DNA of 54,455 bases from contig DDJC01000035.1 of the NCBI GenBank assembly GCA_002339015.1, forward strand, positions 1-54,455. The letters run 5' to 3'. Positions 1 through 8,336 of this stretch are shown here, in pieces. The number at the start of each line of letters is the position of its first letter. The stretch's first letter is position 1. The notes beneath the pieces were generated by a model. It had not been told where the DNA came from and did not search any database. It saw nothing but the letters and a program-made list of their open reading frames with translations. This DNA comes from Burkholderiales bacterium UBA1834 (GTDB lineage Bacteria; Pseudomonadota; Gammaproteobacteria; Burkholderiales; Burkholderiaceae_C). Both the position numbers and the translations under genes were made by a program.

Positions 1-451
1 CCTACAAGCTCCGCTTGTAGGTGCCCTCCGCACTTCGTGCTCCGGCGCGGCTTACCGCGGGCGTTGAGGCTGCAGAAAAACTCCCCGGGAGTAGGACAGT
101 GTTGTAGAGCACCGAAAAATCGACCTCTCAGAACGCCCCAGGATCGACGATCTCGCTTCGGGGAGGGCTCAAGGACCCTGCAAAACGACCTCGCAGTCCA
201 AGATCAACATCTTGGCGCTGGCGCCTGCGCGAACTGGGCATCCCTGCAGCCTCGATGGCCGAGCCAAGGTGGGCTCCATGGATGACCTCGTCAATCATTA
301 CCAAGGGCGCGTCGAGCGCCAAGGCGGCTTATCGCATTGCGATCTAACCGGCATCATCATGGTCATCAACGACATGCCCCAACGCCGTATTGGGGCAAGT
401 CTCCTGGGATGTCATGCAAAGCACGCCATGACCAACAACACTGGAGTTCCC
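1..451. other. Gene-free left edge with two small hairpins
   Basis: No reading frame here looks like a real protein; the open frames are GC-rich shadows. A perfect 9-bp inverted repeat with a 3-nt loop lies at 1-21, followed closely by a short GCAC/GTGC hairpin around 30-40. A 7-bp inverted repeat (GCCCCAA/TTGGGGC) lies at 376-396, without a T tract. The stretch could hold the degraded end of a gene outside the window, but I could not identify it. Confidence 0.4.
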
Positions 452-805
452 ATGCATGAACACGAGAAGCTCAACTACGTCGAATTCGCCTCGGGGGACC
501 TGTCCGCCACGAAGTTGTTTTTTCAGAAGGCTTTCAACTGGTCCTTCACCGACCATGGGCCTGGGTATACGGCATTCTCCGGACAAGGGCTTGATGGCGG
601 GTTTTTCAAAGCAGACATGAAGTCATCGACGAACCATGGCGCGGCATTGCTGGTCTTCTACAGCAAGGACCTTGAAGGCACTCTTGCCAAGGTATCCAAC
701 GCCGGTGGAACCATCGTCAAACCCATCTTCACCTTTCCCGGCGGGCGGCGCTTTCACTTCACAGAACCGGCCGGCAATGAGTTCGCGGTGTGGTCGGATG
801 CCTGA
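452..805 (+). CDS. VOC (glyoxalase/bleomycin-resistance fold) family protein
   Basis: This 117-residue protein belongs to the vicinal oxygen chelate superfamily. It opens with the typical LNYVEFASGDLSATKLFFQKAF signature, continues through a GLDGGFF strand and ends with EPAGNEFAVW, the usual C-terminal metal-side motif. One copy of the domain is present, as in small single-domain members that often act as dimers. The substrate cannot be told from sequence. The start at 452 is chosen because GGAG at 443-446 gives good spacing; an in-frame ATG at 428 and longer upstream extensions have no such site and do not look like protein. The stop lies 37 bases before the favoured start of the next gene. 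Confidence 0.85.
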   Translation: MHEHEKLNYVEFASGDLSATKLFFQKAFNWSFTDHGPGYTAFSGQGLDGGFFKADMKSSTNHGAALLVFYSKDLEGTLAKVSNAGGTIVKPIFTFPGGRRFHFTEPAGNEFAVWSDA

Positions 806-842
806 ATTGAGCCGCATACCCGTCACGTCATCACACCATCAC

Positions 843-1442
843 ATGACCTTGCTGCACGCTTCCTGGGATCGCGCATGGGCCAACCTGTCTCTGCCGAGCG
901 CTGCAGGCCAGTTCGACCGGCTCCTCAAGGCCTACGATGAGCCACACCGCAGCTATCACACGCGTCAGCATCTTGAGGAATGCATCGGTCATTTTTCAAG
1001 GGTGGTCGATCTGGCGCATCACCCAGGCGAGGTCGAGATCGCGCTGTGGTTTCATGATGCCGTCTACGATCTCCAGGGTGCAGACAACGAACGCCGCAGC
1101 GCAGAATGGGCGCTGGAGGCCCTGAGCCAGGCCGGGGCCGGCGATGCAGTGAAGGCACGGGTACACGCGCTCATCATGGCCACCCTGCACGATGCCGTGC
1201 CCACAGAGGCCGATCAGCAATTGCTCGTGGACATCGACCTGGCCATCCTGGGCGCCACGCCTGCGCGTTTCAAGGCCTACGACCGGCAAGTGGCCATCGA
1301 GTACAGCTGGGTGCCCAGGGACCTGTACGAGGTGAAGCGCAGAGAGGTCCTCAACGGTTTCCTTGCCCGGCCGCACATCTACAGTACCGAGCACTTCAGG
1401 ACCGAGCTCGAAGCGCAGGCACGGATCAACCTGCAGGCATGA
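843..1442 (+). CDS. HD-domain hydrolase-like protein
   Basis: A 199-residue soluble protein of the small predicted metal-dependent HD phosphohydrolase family, some of whose members are mislabelled in databases as NMDA receptor subunits. Visible metal-binding residues are a Y-H-x-x-x-H pair (His39, His43) and the His71-Asp72 doublet in ALWFHDAVYD, followed by further acidic and His residues (LIMATLHDA, DIDLAILG). The natural substrate of the family is not established. The start at 843 matches the family-like beginning MTLLHASW. An in-frame ATG at 798 would overlap the VOC gene by 8 bases and cannot be excluded; neither start has a strong ribosome-binding site. Confidence 0.8.
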   Translation: MTLLHASWDRAWANLSLPSAAGQFDRLLKAYDEPHRSYHTRQHLEECIGHFSRVVDLAHHPGEVEIALWFHDAVYDLQGADNERRSAEWALEALSQAGAGDAVKARVHALIMATLHDAVPTEADQQLLVDIDLAILGATPARFKAYDRQVAIEYSWVPRDLYEVKRREVLNGFLARPHIYSTEHFRTELEAQARINLQA

Positions 1443-1490
1443 TGCGCGCTGTGCCTCACTTTGCCACCATCGACAGCGCCTCGTCCAACC

Positions 1491-1823
1491 ATGCCTGAAC
1501 TGAAGACCACCCTTCTCTTTCTGGTCACCGCCGTCGCCGAGATCGTGGGCTGCTACCTGCCCAGCCTGTGGCTCACGCAGGGCCGGAGCATCTGGTGGCT
1601 GGTGCCCGGTGCGCTGAGCCTGGTGGCCTTTGCGTGGCTGCTGTCTCTGCACCCTGCAGCCTCCGGCCGTGTGTATGCCGCCTACGGAGGCGTGTACATC
1701 TTCGTGGCCGTGATCTGGCTGTGGGTCGTCGATGGCATCCGCCCGACATCGTGGGACATGCTCGGCGCCGCCGTGGCCCTTGCAGGCATGGCCATCATCA
1801 TGTTCGCCCCTCGGCACACCTGA
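1491..1823 (+). CDS. ynfA: YnfA/UPF0060 family inner-membrane protein
   Basis: A 110-residue protein with four predicted transmembrane helices that matches the YnfA/UPF0060 family in length (E. coli YnfA is 108 residues) and in hallmark segments: AEIVGCYLPSLWL in helix 1, the AYGGVYIFVAVIWLW segment in helix 3, and a closing helix AVALAGMAIIMFAP. The family is structurally related to small multidrug resistance transporters and has been linked to efflux in some enterics, but its physiological role is uncertain. The start follows the HD gene by 48 bases, so the two may share a transcript. Confidence 0.88.
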   Translation: MPELKTTLLFLVTAVAEIVGCYLPSLWLTQGRSIWWLVPGALSLVAFAWLLSLHPAASGRVYAAYGGVYIFVAVIWLWVVDGIRPTSWDMLGAAVALAGMAIIMFAPRHT

Positions 1824-1879
1824 TATCGGTGCGCCGCTACACTGGCCCCACAGCATCACGCCCCCCGGAGGTTTCGCAG

Positions 1880-2263
1880 ATGGCCATCAGCTGGTTGACC
1901 GTTCTTCAGGCCGTGCCCTGGTCCGATGTGATCCGCAATGCGCCCAAGGTGGCCGAAGGCGCCAGCAAGCTGTGGGACACGGTGGGGCGCAAGGTGTCGC
2001 CTCGGGCGTCGCCTGCGCAAACAACCGCACAGGGCACCGCATCGCCGCTGGAAACACGGGTGGCCACGCTCGAAGCCACAGTGGCGGATCTGCATGCGCA
2101 GATGATGGCTTCGTCTCAGTTGATCAAGGAGTTGGCCGAACAGAACACGCAACTGATCCGGCGCGCCGAGATCAACCGCGTGCGCACGCTGTGGCTGGCA
2201 GGGGTGGTGGCGGTGCTGGGTGCGGCCTTGGCCATGCTGCTGTTCAGCAGTGTGGGGCGCTAA
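1880..2263 (+). CDS. Hypothetical coiled-coil protein with C-terminal membrane anchor
   Basis: 127 residues, no family recognised. The N-terminal third is amphipathic (WLTVLQAVPWSDVIRNAPKV), followed by a Ser/Ala/Thr-rich linker, a heptad-rich coiled coil at about residues 55-95, and one hydrophobic helix near the C-terminus (about 103-122), so the protein is probably tail-anchored in the inner membrane. A clear ribosome-binding site (CGGAGGT, 1866-1872) sets the start at 1880. The stop codon overlaps that of the convergent desaturase gene: the four bases CTAA at 2260-2263 contain both stops. Confidence 0.75.
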   Translation: MAISWLTVLQAVPWSDVIRNAPKVAEGASKLWDTVGRKVSPRASPAQTTAQGTASPLETRVATLEATVADLHAQMMASSQLIKELAEQNTQLIRRAEINRVRTLWLAGVVAVLGAALAMLLFSSVGR

Positions 2264-3390
2264 CCGGCCGCGATCACCACCCGCGGCTCGCTCGTGGCCC
2301 TTCCCGCAAAATCCGTCCAGCACTGGCGCGTGAAGTCGTAGAGCTTGCAGGCACGCGCCGTGTCGAAGTACCAGCCCCACGAGAAGCGCTGGATGATGAT
2401 CCGCTCGGGCAACAGGTGCTCCAGCATGGCCTGGGCGCTCTTGAGCTTGTACAGCGGGATGCTCATGTCCACGTGGTGGGCCGTGTGCTCCATGATGTGG
2501 TGCATCAGGGCTCCGATCTTCACGGGGAAAGTCAGGTGCACGGTGGTGGACACGAAGGGCTGGGCGCGCTGCCAGGCGGCGCGGTCGTCATGCCACTGCA
2601 CACGCACATGGGTGTGGTGGCCGTAGATCACGAAGCCCATCATCGTGAACCAGAACAGCAACGGCAGCACGAAGCCGATCAGGCCAAGCAGCCACACCGA
2701 TTGCCCCGTGGCGATGGCCGCCCACACGATGCCGCCCAGCCACAGCGCGGCGAAGCCGCTGACCAGCAGGCAATCGCGCGTGAAGATGGGGCGGTGCGTG
2801 CCACCGGACGAGGCCGGGCTGGGGAACATCATCTTCTTCCACCAGATCTCGATCATGTAGTACAGGCCCGGGCCCCAGCCGCTGCGGTACAGGCGTTCCA
2901 TGAAGCGGCGGCCCGGCGACAGGGCCTGGTACTCGGCCTGCGTGAGCGGTGCCCACACGAAATCCACACCCTTGAGGTTGGTGAAGCCATGGTGCACGGT
3001 GTTGTGCCCCATGTCCCACAGGCTATAGGCCGTGAGCGAGGGCAGGAAAGCAATGCGGCCCAGCCAGCGGTTCAGGCGCCGGTGCGGCGTGAGGCTCTGG
3101 TGGCAGGCGTCGTGTCCGATGATGAACAGGCGCCCGACCACGAAGCCGGCCAGCAGACCGCTGAGCAGCTTGAGCCACACGGATTTGATGAACACCGTGC
3201 CGGCCAGCGCGGCGCCAAGCAGCACGTAGTCCATGCACAACAGCAGCACGGCGTAGGCGGTAGTGCGCTGCACCAGGGGCACCAGCCACGAGCGGATCAC
3301 CTTGCGGTGGGGCAAGGGGGCTTGCGGTGACAGCGGTTGCGGCTGCGCGGCGGCGAAAGCGGGGGTATCGGTATCGGATGGGTGCGACAT
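2260..3390 (-). CDS. Membrane fatty acid desaturase (non-haem di-iron)
   Basis: A 376-residue integral membrane enzyme predicted to introduce a double bond in acyl chains of membrane lipids. The three histidine clusters that bind the di-iron centre are present: HDACH (residues 93-97), HNTVHH (129-134) and HTAHH (302-306), with extra His residues in GHHTH (258-261). Hydrophobic segments flank the boxes in the order expected for the FA_desaturase (PF00487) family. The first 30 residues are Pro/Ala-rich and probably cytosolic. It is divergent from the modE-like gene and convergent with the coiled-coil gene. Position specificity cannot be predicted; carotenoid or alkane oxidation homologues share the motifs, so fatty acid is the likely rather than proven substrate. 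Confidence 0.88.
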   Translation of the reverse strand: MSHPSDTDTPAFAAAQPQPLSPQAPLPHRKVIRSWLVPLVQRTTAYAVLLLCMDYVLLGAALAGTVFIKSVWLKLLSGLLAGFVVGRLFIIGHDACHQSLTPHRRLNRWLGRIAFLPSLTAYSLWDMGHNTVHHGFTNLKGVDFVWAPLTQAEYQALSPGRRFMERLYRSGWGPGLYYMIEIWWKKMMFPSPASSGGTHRPIFTRDCLLVSGFAALWLGGIVWAAIATGQSVWLLGLIGFVLPLLFWFTMMGFVIYGHHTHVRVQWHDDRAAWQRAQPFVSTTVHLTFPVKIGALMHHIMEHTAHHVDMSIPLYKLKSAQAMLEHLLPERIIIQRFSWGWYFDTARACKLYDFTRQCWTDFAGRATSEPRVVIAAG

Positions 3391-3522
3391 GGCCAGGGAC
3401 GCCGGCGAAGGCGCCAGTCAGGACGACAGGCGGCACCGTAGCAAAGCCTTGTGAAGCACTTGTGACGGGGATCAAGCTTCCTCGCATTTACCCGGCGACG
3501 GGCTCCAGCGGGGATGTAGACA

Positions 3523-3879
3523 ATGCAGGGCATGAAGCCCAAAGTGCAGTTCCGCCTGCGTGTCTACCGCGACAGCACCATCGCCATCGGCCCCGGCAAG
3601 GTGGCGCTGCTGGAGGCCATCGCCGCCACAGGCTCGATCTCGGCGGCGGCCCGCGAGTTCGGCATGTCGTACCGGCGGGCCTGGGTGCTGGTCGATGAGA
3701 TGAACCGTGCGCTCACTTCGCCGGCCGTCGACACCGCCACGGGCGGCGTCCACGGCGGCGGCGCCACGCTCACCGAGGTGGGCCAGGCCATCGTGGCACG
3801 CTACCGGACGATCGAGACCAAGGCAGCCGAGGCCGCCGCCAAGGACATCGCCGCGCTGTCTCGCCTCATCCGCGACTGA
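3523..3879 (+). CDS. modE: Short ModE-type molybdate regulator (HTH domain only)
   Basis: 118 residues matching the N-terminal winged-helix DNA-binding domain of ModE/LysR-like regulators (ALLEAIAATGSISAAAREFGMSYRRAWVLVDEMN). The C-terminal Mop/TOBE molybdate-binding domains of full-length ModE (about 260 residues in E. coli) are absent, and the stop is followed by normal intergenic DNA rather than by a broken continuation. It probably controls modABC just downstream, where a ModE-type palindrome occurs at 3929-3952. How it senses molybdate without its own Mop domains is unclear. An in-frame ATG at 3532 is an alternative start. A GGGGAT sequence ahead of 3523 can serve as ribosome-binding site. 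Confidence 0.85.
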   Translation: MQGMKPKVQFRLRVYRDSTIAIGPGKVALLEAIAATGSISAAAREFGMSYRRAWVLVDEMNRALTSPAVDTATGGVHGGGATLTEVGQAIVARYRTIETKAAEAAAKDIAALSRLIRD

Positions 3880-3928
3880 TCCCGTCCCACTGCGGCCTGA
3901 GCGCACTCACCCAAACGGCGCCCGATGG

Positions 3929-3952
3929 CGTTGTATCATCACGTACACAACG
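3929..3952. promoter_or_regulatory. Candidate ModE operator upstream of modA
   Basis: A 24-base imperfect palindrome with CGTTGTAT at its left end and ACACAACG at its right end sits 70 bases before the modA start. From memory it lines up base for base in most positions with the E. coli modA operator (CGTTATAT...ACATAACG). Position between modE and modABC fits molybdate-dependent repression of the transporter. Confidence 0.7.
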
Positions 3953-4021
3953 AGCTGCACCGGCGAGGCCCCCTCAATCCAGGCCCCATCACCCCCATTG
4001 GCCTTGGCCAAGGAGTTTTCC

Positions 4022-4789
4022 ATGAAGATCTGGACCCACGCACGCCACGCGGCCCTGGGTGTCTGCCTGGCCCTGGTCGCCGGCCTGGGCCGGGCCGACG
4101 AGGTGCAGGTGGCGGTGGCCGCCAACTTCGCCGCGCCGTTCCAGAAGATCGCCGCCGGCTTCGAGGCCACCACCGGGCACAAGGCCGTGGCCATCGTGGG
4201 CGCCACCGGCAAGTTCTACACGCAGATCAAGGCCGGCGCGCCCTTCGAGATCCTGCTGGCTGCCGACGCCGAGACGCCGCGCAAGCTGTTGGACGAAGGC
4301 CTGGCCGTGAGGGGCCAGACCTTCACCTACGCCACCGGCAAGCTGGTGCTGTGGAGCGCGCAGCCTGGCGTGGTCGATATCCGGGGCGAGGTGCTCAGGA
4401 AGGGCCGCTTCCAGCACCTGGCCATCGCCAACCCGAAGCTGGCCCCCTATGGCGCCGCCGCCGTCGAGACGCTGAAGGCGCTGGGCCTCTTCGACAGCCT
4501 GTCGAGGTCGACCAGGATCGTGCAGGGCGAGAGCATCGGCCAGGCACACCAGTTCGTGTCCACCGGCAATGCGGAACTGGGCTTCGTGGCCCTGTCGCAG
4601 GTGGCCCCGCCCGACAGGCCCGCGGTCGGCTCGATGTGGGTGGTGCCGGCCAGGCTCTACACGCCCATCCGGCAGGATGCCGCGTTGCTCGGCAGGGGTG
4701 CCGACAAGGCCGCCGCACAAGCGCTGATGAGCTACCTGCGCGGGGCTGCGGCCAAGTCCGTGATCCAGTCCTACGGCTACGGGCTGTAA
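4022..4789 (+). CDS. modA: Molybdate-binding periplasmic protein ModA
   Basis: 255 residues; the substrate-binding component of the molybdate ABC importer. A signal peptide covers about residues 1-25 (Arg/His-rich start, hydrophobic core LGVCLALVAGLG, then ADEVQVAVAANFAAPF). The mature start VAVAANFAAPFQKIA and the conserved FEILLAADAETPRKL and NPKLAPYGAAAVETL segments are typical of ModA and carry the oxyanion-binding Ser/Ala backbone contacts. An AGGAG site at 4011-4015 supports the start. It is first in a tight modABC operon: modB begins 8 bases after its stop. Confidence 0.93.
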   Translation: MKIWTHARHAALGVCLALVAGLGRADEVQVAVAANFAAPFQKIAAGFEATTGHKAVAIVGATGKFYTQIKAGAPFEILLAADAETPRKLLDEGLAVRGQTFTYATGKLVLWSAQPGVVDIRGEVLRKGRFQHLAIANPKLAPYGAAAVETLKALGLFDSLSRSTRIVQGESIGQAHQFVSTGNAELGFVALSQVAPPDRPAVGSMWVVPARLYTPIRQDAALLGRGADKAAAQALMSYLRGAAAKSVIQSYGYGL

Positions 4790-4797
4790 GGGGCCCC

Positions 4798-5505
4798 GTG
4801 CTCGACCCTGAAGACCTCCAGGCCCTGGTTCTGACCGCCAAACTGGCGGGCCTGACCACGGTGCTGTTGCTCCTGCTGGGCACGCCGGTGGCATGGTGGC
4901 TGGCGCGCACGCATTCGCGCATGAAGGGCATGGTGGCGGCCGTGGTGGCGCTGCCCCTGGTGCTGCCGCCCACGGTGATCGGGTTCTACCTGCTGATGCT
5001 GATGGGCGCGCAAGGCCCGATCGGCCAGCTGACGCAATCCATGGGACTGGGGCTGCTGCCCTTCACCTTCACGGGCCTGGTGGTCGCCTCCGTACTGCAC
5101 TCTCTGCCCTTCGTGGTGCAGCCGCTGCACCAGGCCTTCGAGGCCATCGGCACGCGCCCGATGGAGGCCGCCGCCACCTTGCGCGCCAGCCCTTGGGACC
5201 GCTTCCTCACCGTGGCACTGCCCCTGGCCGCGCCGGGCTTTCTCACGGCCAGCGTGCTGGGCTTCGCGCACACGGTGGGCGAGTTCGGCGTGGTGCTGAT
5301 GATGGGCGGCAACATCCCCGGTGCCACGCGCGTGCTGTCGGTGGCGCTGTACGGCCATGTGGAGGCGCAGGAGCTGGCCAAGGCCCACGTGCTGGCCGCG
5401 GGCATGGTGGTGTTCGGCTTCGGCGTGATGCTGGCCCTGTACCTGTTCAATGGGCGCCTGGGCAGGCTGCGGCCTGGCGCCAGCGTGGGAGCCCGCCATG
5501 TCTGA
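4798..5505 (+). CDS. modB: Molybdate ABC transporter permease ModB
   Basis: 235 residues with five predicted membrane helices. The cytoplasmic EAA loop that docks onto ModC is clear (EAAATLRASPWDRFLTVALP), and the ALPLVLPPTVIGFYLL and GEFGVVLMMGGNIPG segments are standard in molybdate permeases. A GTG start at 4798 is inferred because it directly follows the modA stop with AAGGGG as Shine-Dalgarno sequence and gives the usual N-terminus LDPEDLQALVLTAKLA; the upstream open frame is only a shadow of modA. The end overlaps the modC start by 8 bases, suggesting translational coupling. Confidence 0.93.
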   Translation: MLDPEDLQALVLTAKLAGLTTVLLLLLGTPVAWWLARTHSRMKGMVAAVVALPLVLPPTVIGFYLLMLMGAQGPIGQLTQSMGLGLLPFTFTGLVVASVLHSLPFVVQPLHQAFEAIGTRPMEAAATLRASPWDRFLTVALPLAAPGFLTASVLGFAHTVGEFGVVLMMGGNIPGATRVLSVALYGHVEAQELAKAHVLAAGMVVFGFGVMLALYLFNGRLGRLRPGASVGARHV

Positions 5506-6610
5506 TTTCCGCATGTCCGATGACATCCAGGCCGACCTGGCCCTGGCCTATGCCGGCTTCAACCTGGACGTGGCGCTGCGCCTGCCCGGCCGGGGCGTGA
5601 GCGTGCTGCTGGGCCCCTCGGGCTGCGGCAAGACCACGGTGCTGCGCGCGCTGGCCGGCCTGTCGCGGGCACGGGGCCGCGTGACGGTGGGCAGCGCGTG
5701 CTGGCAAGACGATGCACAGCGCACCTGGATGCCTGTGCACCGCCGCCCCATCGGCATGGTGTTCCAGGAGGCCAGTTTGTTCGCGCACCTGAGCGTGCGC
5801 AGCAACCTGGATTACGGTCTCCAGCGCACACCGGCGGGCGAGCGCCACGTGACGCGGGACGATGCCGTCGCGCTGCTGGGCATCGCCCCCCTGATGGACC
5901 GCCGGCCCGAGCACCTGTCCGGCGGCGAGCGCCAGCGCGTGGCCATTGCCCGCGCGCTGCTGACCAGCCCCCGCCTGCTGTTGATGGACGAGCCCTTGTC
6001 CGCCCTGGACACGGCCCGCAAGGCCGAGGTGCTGCCCTTTCTGGAGCGCCTGAACGCCCAGACCGGCGTGCCCGTGGTCTACGTGACCCATGCGCTGGAC
6101 GAAGCGGCCCGCCTGGCCGACCACCTGGTGCTGATGGAGGCCGGCCGCGTGCGCGCCACCGGCACGCCGGCCGCGTTGTTCTCGCGCCTGGATCTGCCCC
6201 TGAGCCACCTGGACGAAGCCGCCGCGGTGGTCGAGGCCACCGTGGCCGCGCACGAACCGGCCTACGGGCAAAGCAGGCTGGATGTTCATGGCCTGCCGCT
6301 GTGGGCCGGCCTGTCGCAAGCCTGCGTGGGACAGCGTGTGCGGGTGCGGGTGCTGGCCCGCGATGTCAGCGTGGCGCTGAGCCGCGCCGCCGACAGCAGC
6401 ATCGTCAACATCCTGCCGGCCACCGTGGCCAGCCTGCGCGACGATGGGCCCGACACGACAACACTGCAGCTGACGCTGGCCGCGCCCGAAGCGCAGCACA
6501 ACGGCGCCCTGCTGCTGGCACGCCTGACACGCCGATCCTGCGAGCAGCTGAAGCTGGTGCCTGGCCAGGCCGTGTTCGCACAGGTCAAGGGCGTGGCGCT
6601 GATGGGCTGA
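5498..6610 (+). CDS. modC: Molybdate ABC transporter ATP-binding protein ModC
   Basis: 370 residues. The ATPase half carries Walker A GPSGCGKT (residues 39-46), the ABC signature LSGGERQR (from 140), Walker B LLLMDEPLSALD (from 160) and an H-loop in YVTHALDEA. The C-terminal part (about 295-370) fits a TOBE/Mop domain (SIVNILPATVASL ... VFAQVKGVAL), which binds molybdate in related proteins and may give feedback control. Because the local ModE lacks Mop domains, this is the only visible intracellular molybdate-binding site of the system. The start at 5498 overlaps modB by 8 bases; the in-frame ATG at 5450 would lie inside modB and is less likely. Confidence 0.93.
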   Translation: MSDFRMSDDIQADLALAYAGFNLDVALRLPGRGVSVLLGPSGCGKTTVLRALAGLSRARGRVTVGSACWQDDAQRTWMPVHRRPIGMVFQEASLFAHLSVRSNLDYGLQRTPAGERHVTRDDAVALLGIAPLMDRRPEHLSGGERQRVAIARALLTSPRLLLMDEPLSALDTARKAEVLPFLERLNAQTGVPVVYVTHALDEAARLADHLVLMEAGRVRATGTPAALFSRLDLPLSHLDEAAAVVEATVAAHEPAYGQSRLDVHGLPLWAGLSQACVGQRVRVRVLARDVSVALSRAADSSIVNILPATVASLRDDGPDTTTLQLTLAAPEAQHNGALLLARLTRRSCEQLKLVPGQAVFAQVKGVALMG

Positions 6611-6626
6611 CCATGCCCCGCCCGCA

Positions 6627-8153
6627 TCAATCGATGCGTATCCAGGTGGTCTTGAGCTCGGTGTACTTGTCCAGCGCATGTAGCGACTTGTCGCGCCCAT
6701 TGCCCGATTGCTTGACGCCGCCAAAGGGCACGGTGATGTCGTCCTCGTCGTACTGGTTGACGTGCACCGTGCCTGCGCGCAGCGCGCGGGCCACACGGTG
6801 CGCGCGGTCGATGTGGCTGCTCCACACGCTGGCCTGCAGGCCGTAGCTGGACTGGTTGGCCAGCGCGATGGCCTCGGCCTCGTCCTTGAAGCGGATCACG
6901 CTCAGCACGGGGCCGAAGATCTCTTCGCGGGCGATCAGCATGTCATTGCGCACGCCGTCGAACACAGTGGGCGTGACGTAGACACCGCCGGTCTCGGCCC
7001 GAGCCTGGGTGCCGCCGGCCACGCACCTCGCCCCTTCCTTGTGCCCTGCCTCGATGTAGCCCAGCACGGTGCGCAACTGGCCGTCGTCGACCAGGGCGCC
7101 CATCACGGTGTTCGGGTCGAGCGGATCGCCCGGCTGCCAGGCCGGCGTTTGGGCCACCACCTGCTTCACGAACTCGTCGGCGATGCGGTCATGCACCAGC
7201 AGGCGCGAGGGCGCGTTGCACGATTCGCCCTGGTTGAAGAAGATCGCGCCGGCCACCGTCTGCGCTGCGCGCTCCAGCGCATCGCTGTCGTCGAACACCA
7301 CGAAGGCCGACTTGCCGCCCAGTTCGTTGAACACACGCTTGAGGTTGCTGCGGCCCGCGTACTCCAGCATCTTGCGGCCCACGCGGGTGGAGCCGGTGAA
7401 GCCCAGCGCATCGACATCCAGGTGCATGGCCAGCGCCTCGCCCGCCTCGGCGCCGAAACCCGGCACCACGTTGAACACGCCTTCAGGCAGGCCAGCTTTC
7501 AGCGCCAGCTCGGCCAGGCGCAGTGCGCTCAAGGGGGATTTTTCGGACGGCTTGAGCACCACGCTGTTGCCGGTGGCCAGCGCCGGGCCGATCTTCCAGG
7601 CGGCCATGATCATCGGGTAGTTCCAGGGCACGATGGCCCCCACCACGCCCACCGGCTCGCGCTGGATCAGCGCTACCGCGCTGTCGCCCGTGGGCGCGAT
7701 CTCGCCATAGACCTTGTCGATGGCCTCGGCGTACCAGGCGATACAGCGGGCCGCGGCGGGCGCATCCACGGCCAGGGCATGCTGGATGGGCTTGCCCATG
7801 TCCAGCGTCTCCAGCAGCGCCAGCTCGTCCTTGTGCTGAGTGATCAGCTCGGCAAAGCGCTGCAGCACGCGCTTGCGGGCGGCCGGAGGTTGCGCGCGCC
7901 AGCGGCCGTCGTCAAAGGCACGGCGGGCCGAGCTCACCGCCAGGTCGATGTCGGCCTGACGGCCCCGCACCACCTGCGTCAACAGCCGTCCGTCGATGGG
8001 CGATCGGCACTCGAAGGTTTCCTCGGCCACCGCCTTGACACGCTGGCCCTCGACCAGTGCCCGCCCGTCGATCAGGCCTTCGGCAATCAGGGCGTCGGCG
8101 CGGTCGCGCCAGATCAGGGCATGGCCCGTGGGCAACTGAAGGATGTCGATCAT
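6627..8153 (-). CDS. puuC: Gamma-glutamyl-gamma-aminobutyraldehyde dehydrogenase (PuuC-like)
   Basis: 508 residues of the NAD(P)-dependent aldehyde dehydrogenase superfamily. Catalytic Cys312 sits in FFNQGESCNAP, the general base Glu277 in FNELGGK, the oxyanion Asn178 in VPWNYP and the cofactor-binding Lys201 in VLKPSEKSP. The family resemblance to PuuC and the nearby PuuA, PuuD and SpuC-type genes suggest oxidation of gamma-glutamyl-gamma-aminobutyraldehyde (or of gamma-aminobutyraldehyde) in putrescine catabolism. A GAGGAG site (complement of 8161-8166) fixes the start at 8153; the longer open frame upstream is antisense to the parA-like gene. It is separated from the other putrescine genes by that gene, so it needs its own promoter. 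Confidence 0.88.
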   Translation of the reverse strand: MIDILQLPTGHALIWRDRADALIAEGLIDGRALVEGQRVKAVAEETFECRSPIDGRLLTQVVRGRQADIDLAVSSARRAFDDGRWRAQPPAARKRVLQRFAELITQHKDELALLETLDMGKPIQHALAVDAPAAARCIAWYAEAIDKVYGEIAPTGDSAVALIQREPVGVVGAIVPWNYPMIMAAWKIGPALATGNSVVLKPSEKSPLSALRLAELALKAGLPEGVFNVVPGFGAEAGEALAMHLDVDALGFTGSTRVGRKMLEYAGRSNLKRVFNELGGKSAFVVFDDSDALERAAQTVAGAIFFNQGESCNAPSRLLVHDRIADEFVKQVVAQTPAWQPGDPLDPNTVMGALVDDGQLRTVLGYIEAGHKEGARCVAGGTQARAETGGVYVTPTVFDGVRNDMLIAREEIFGPVLSVIRFKDEAEAIALANQSSYGLQASVWSSHIDRAHRVARALRAGTVHVNQYDEDDITVPFGGVKQSGNGRDKSLHALDKYTELKTTWIRID

Positions 8154-8336
8154 GGCGTGGCTCCTCGTCTTGGAAGGGGGAGGCAGGGGGCTTGCGCACC
8201 TGCACGGCACCACTCTAGCCAATCGGGGCGCTGCCTGCAGCGCCCTGGCCGCGGCATGGCATATAGTTGACATCACCCTGCCCGCCCTGGCGGGACGGGC
8301 CGATCCGTCCATCTGACAACCGAGAGGAAACGCAGC

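Noticed and set aside
1732..3330. 532-codon plus-strand frame over ynfA, the coiled-coil gene and the desaturase
   Set aside because: It overlaps three better supported genes in other frames and reads as Arg/Gly/His-rich shadow.
3880..4021. Molybdenum-cofactor (Moco) riboswitch ahead of modA
   Set aside because: The space is only 142 bases and contains a protein-type palindrome rather than the conserved Moco aptamer blocks.
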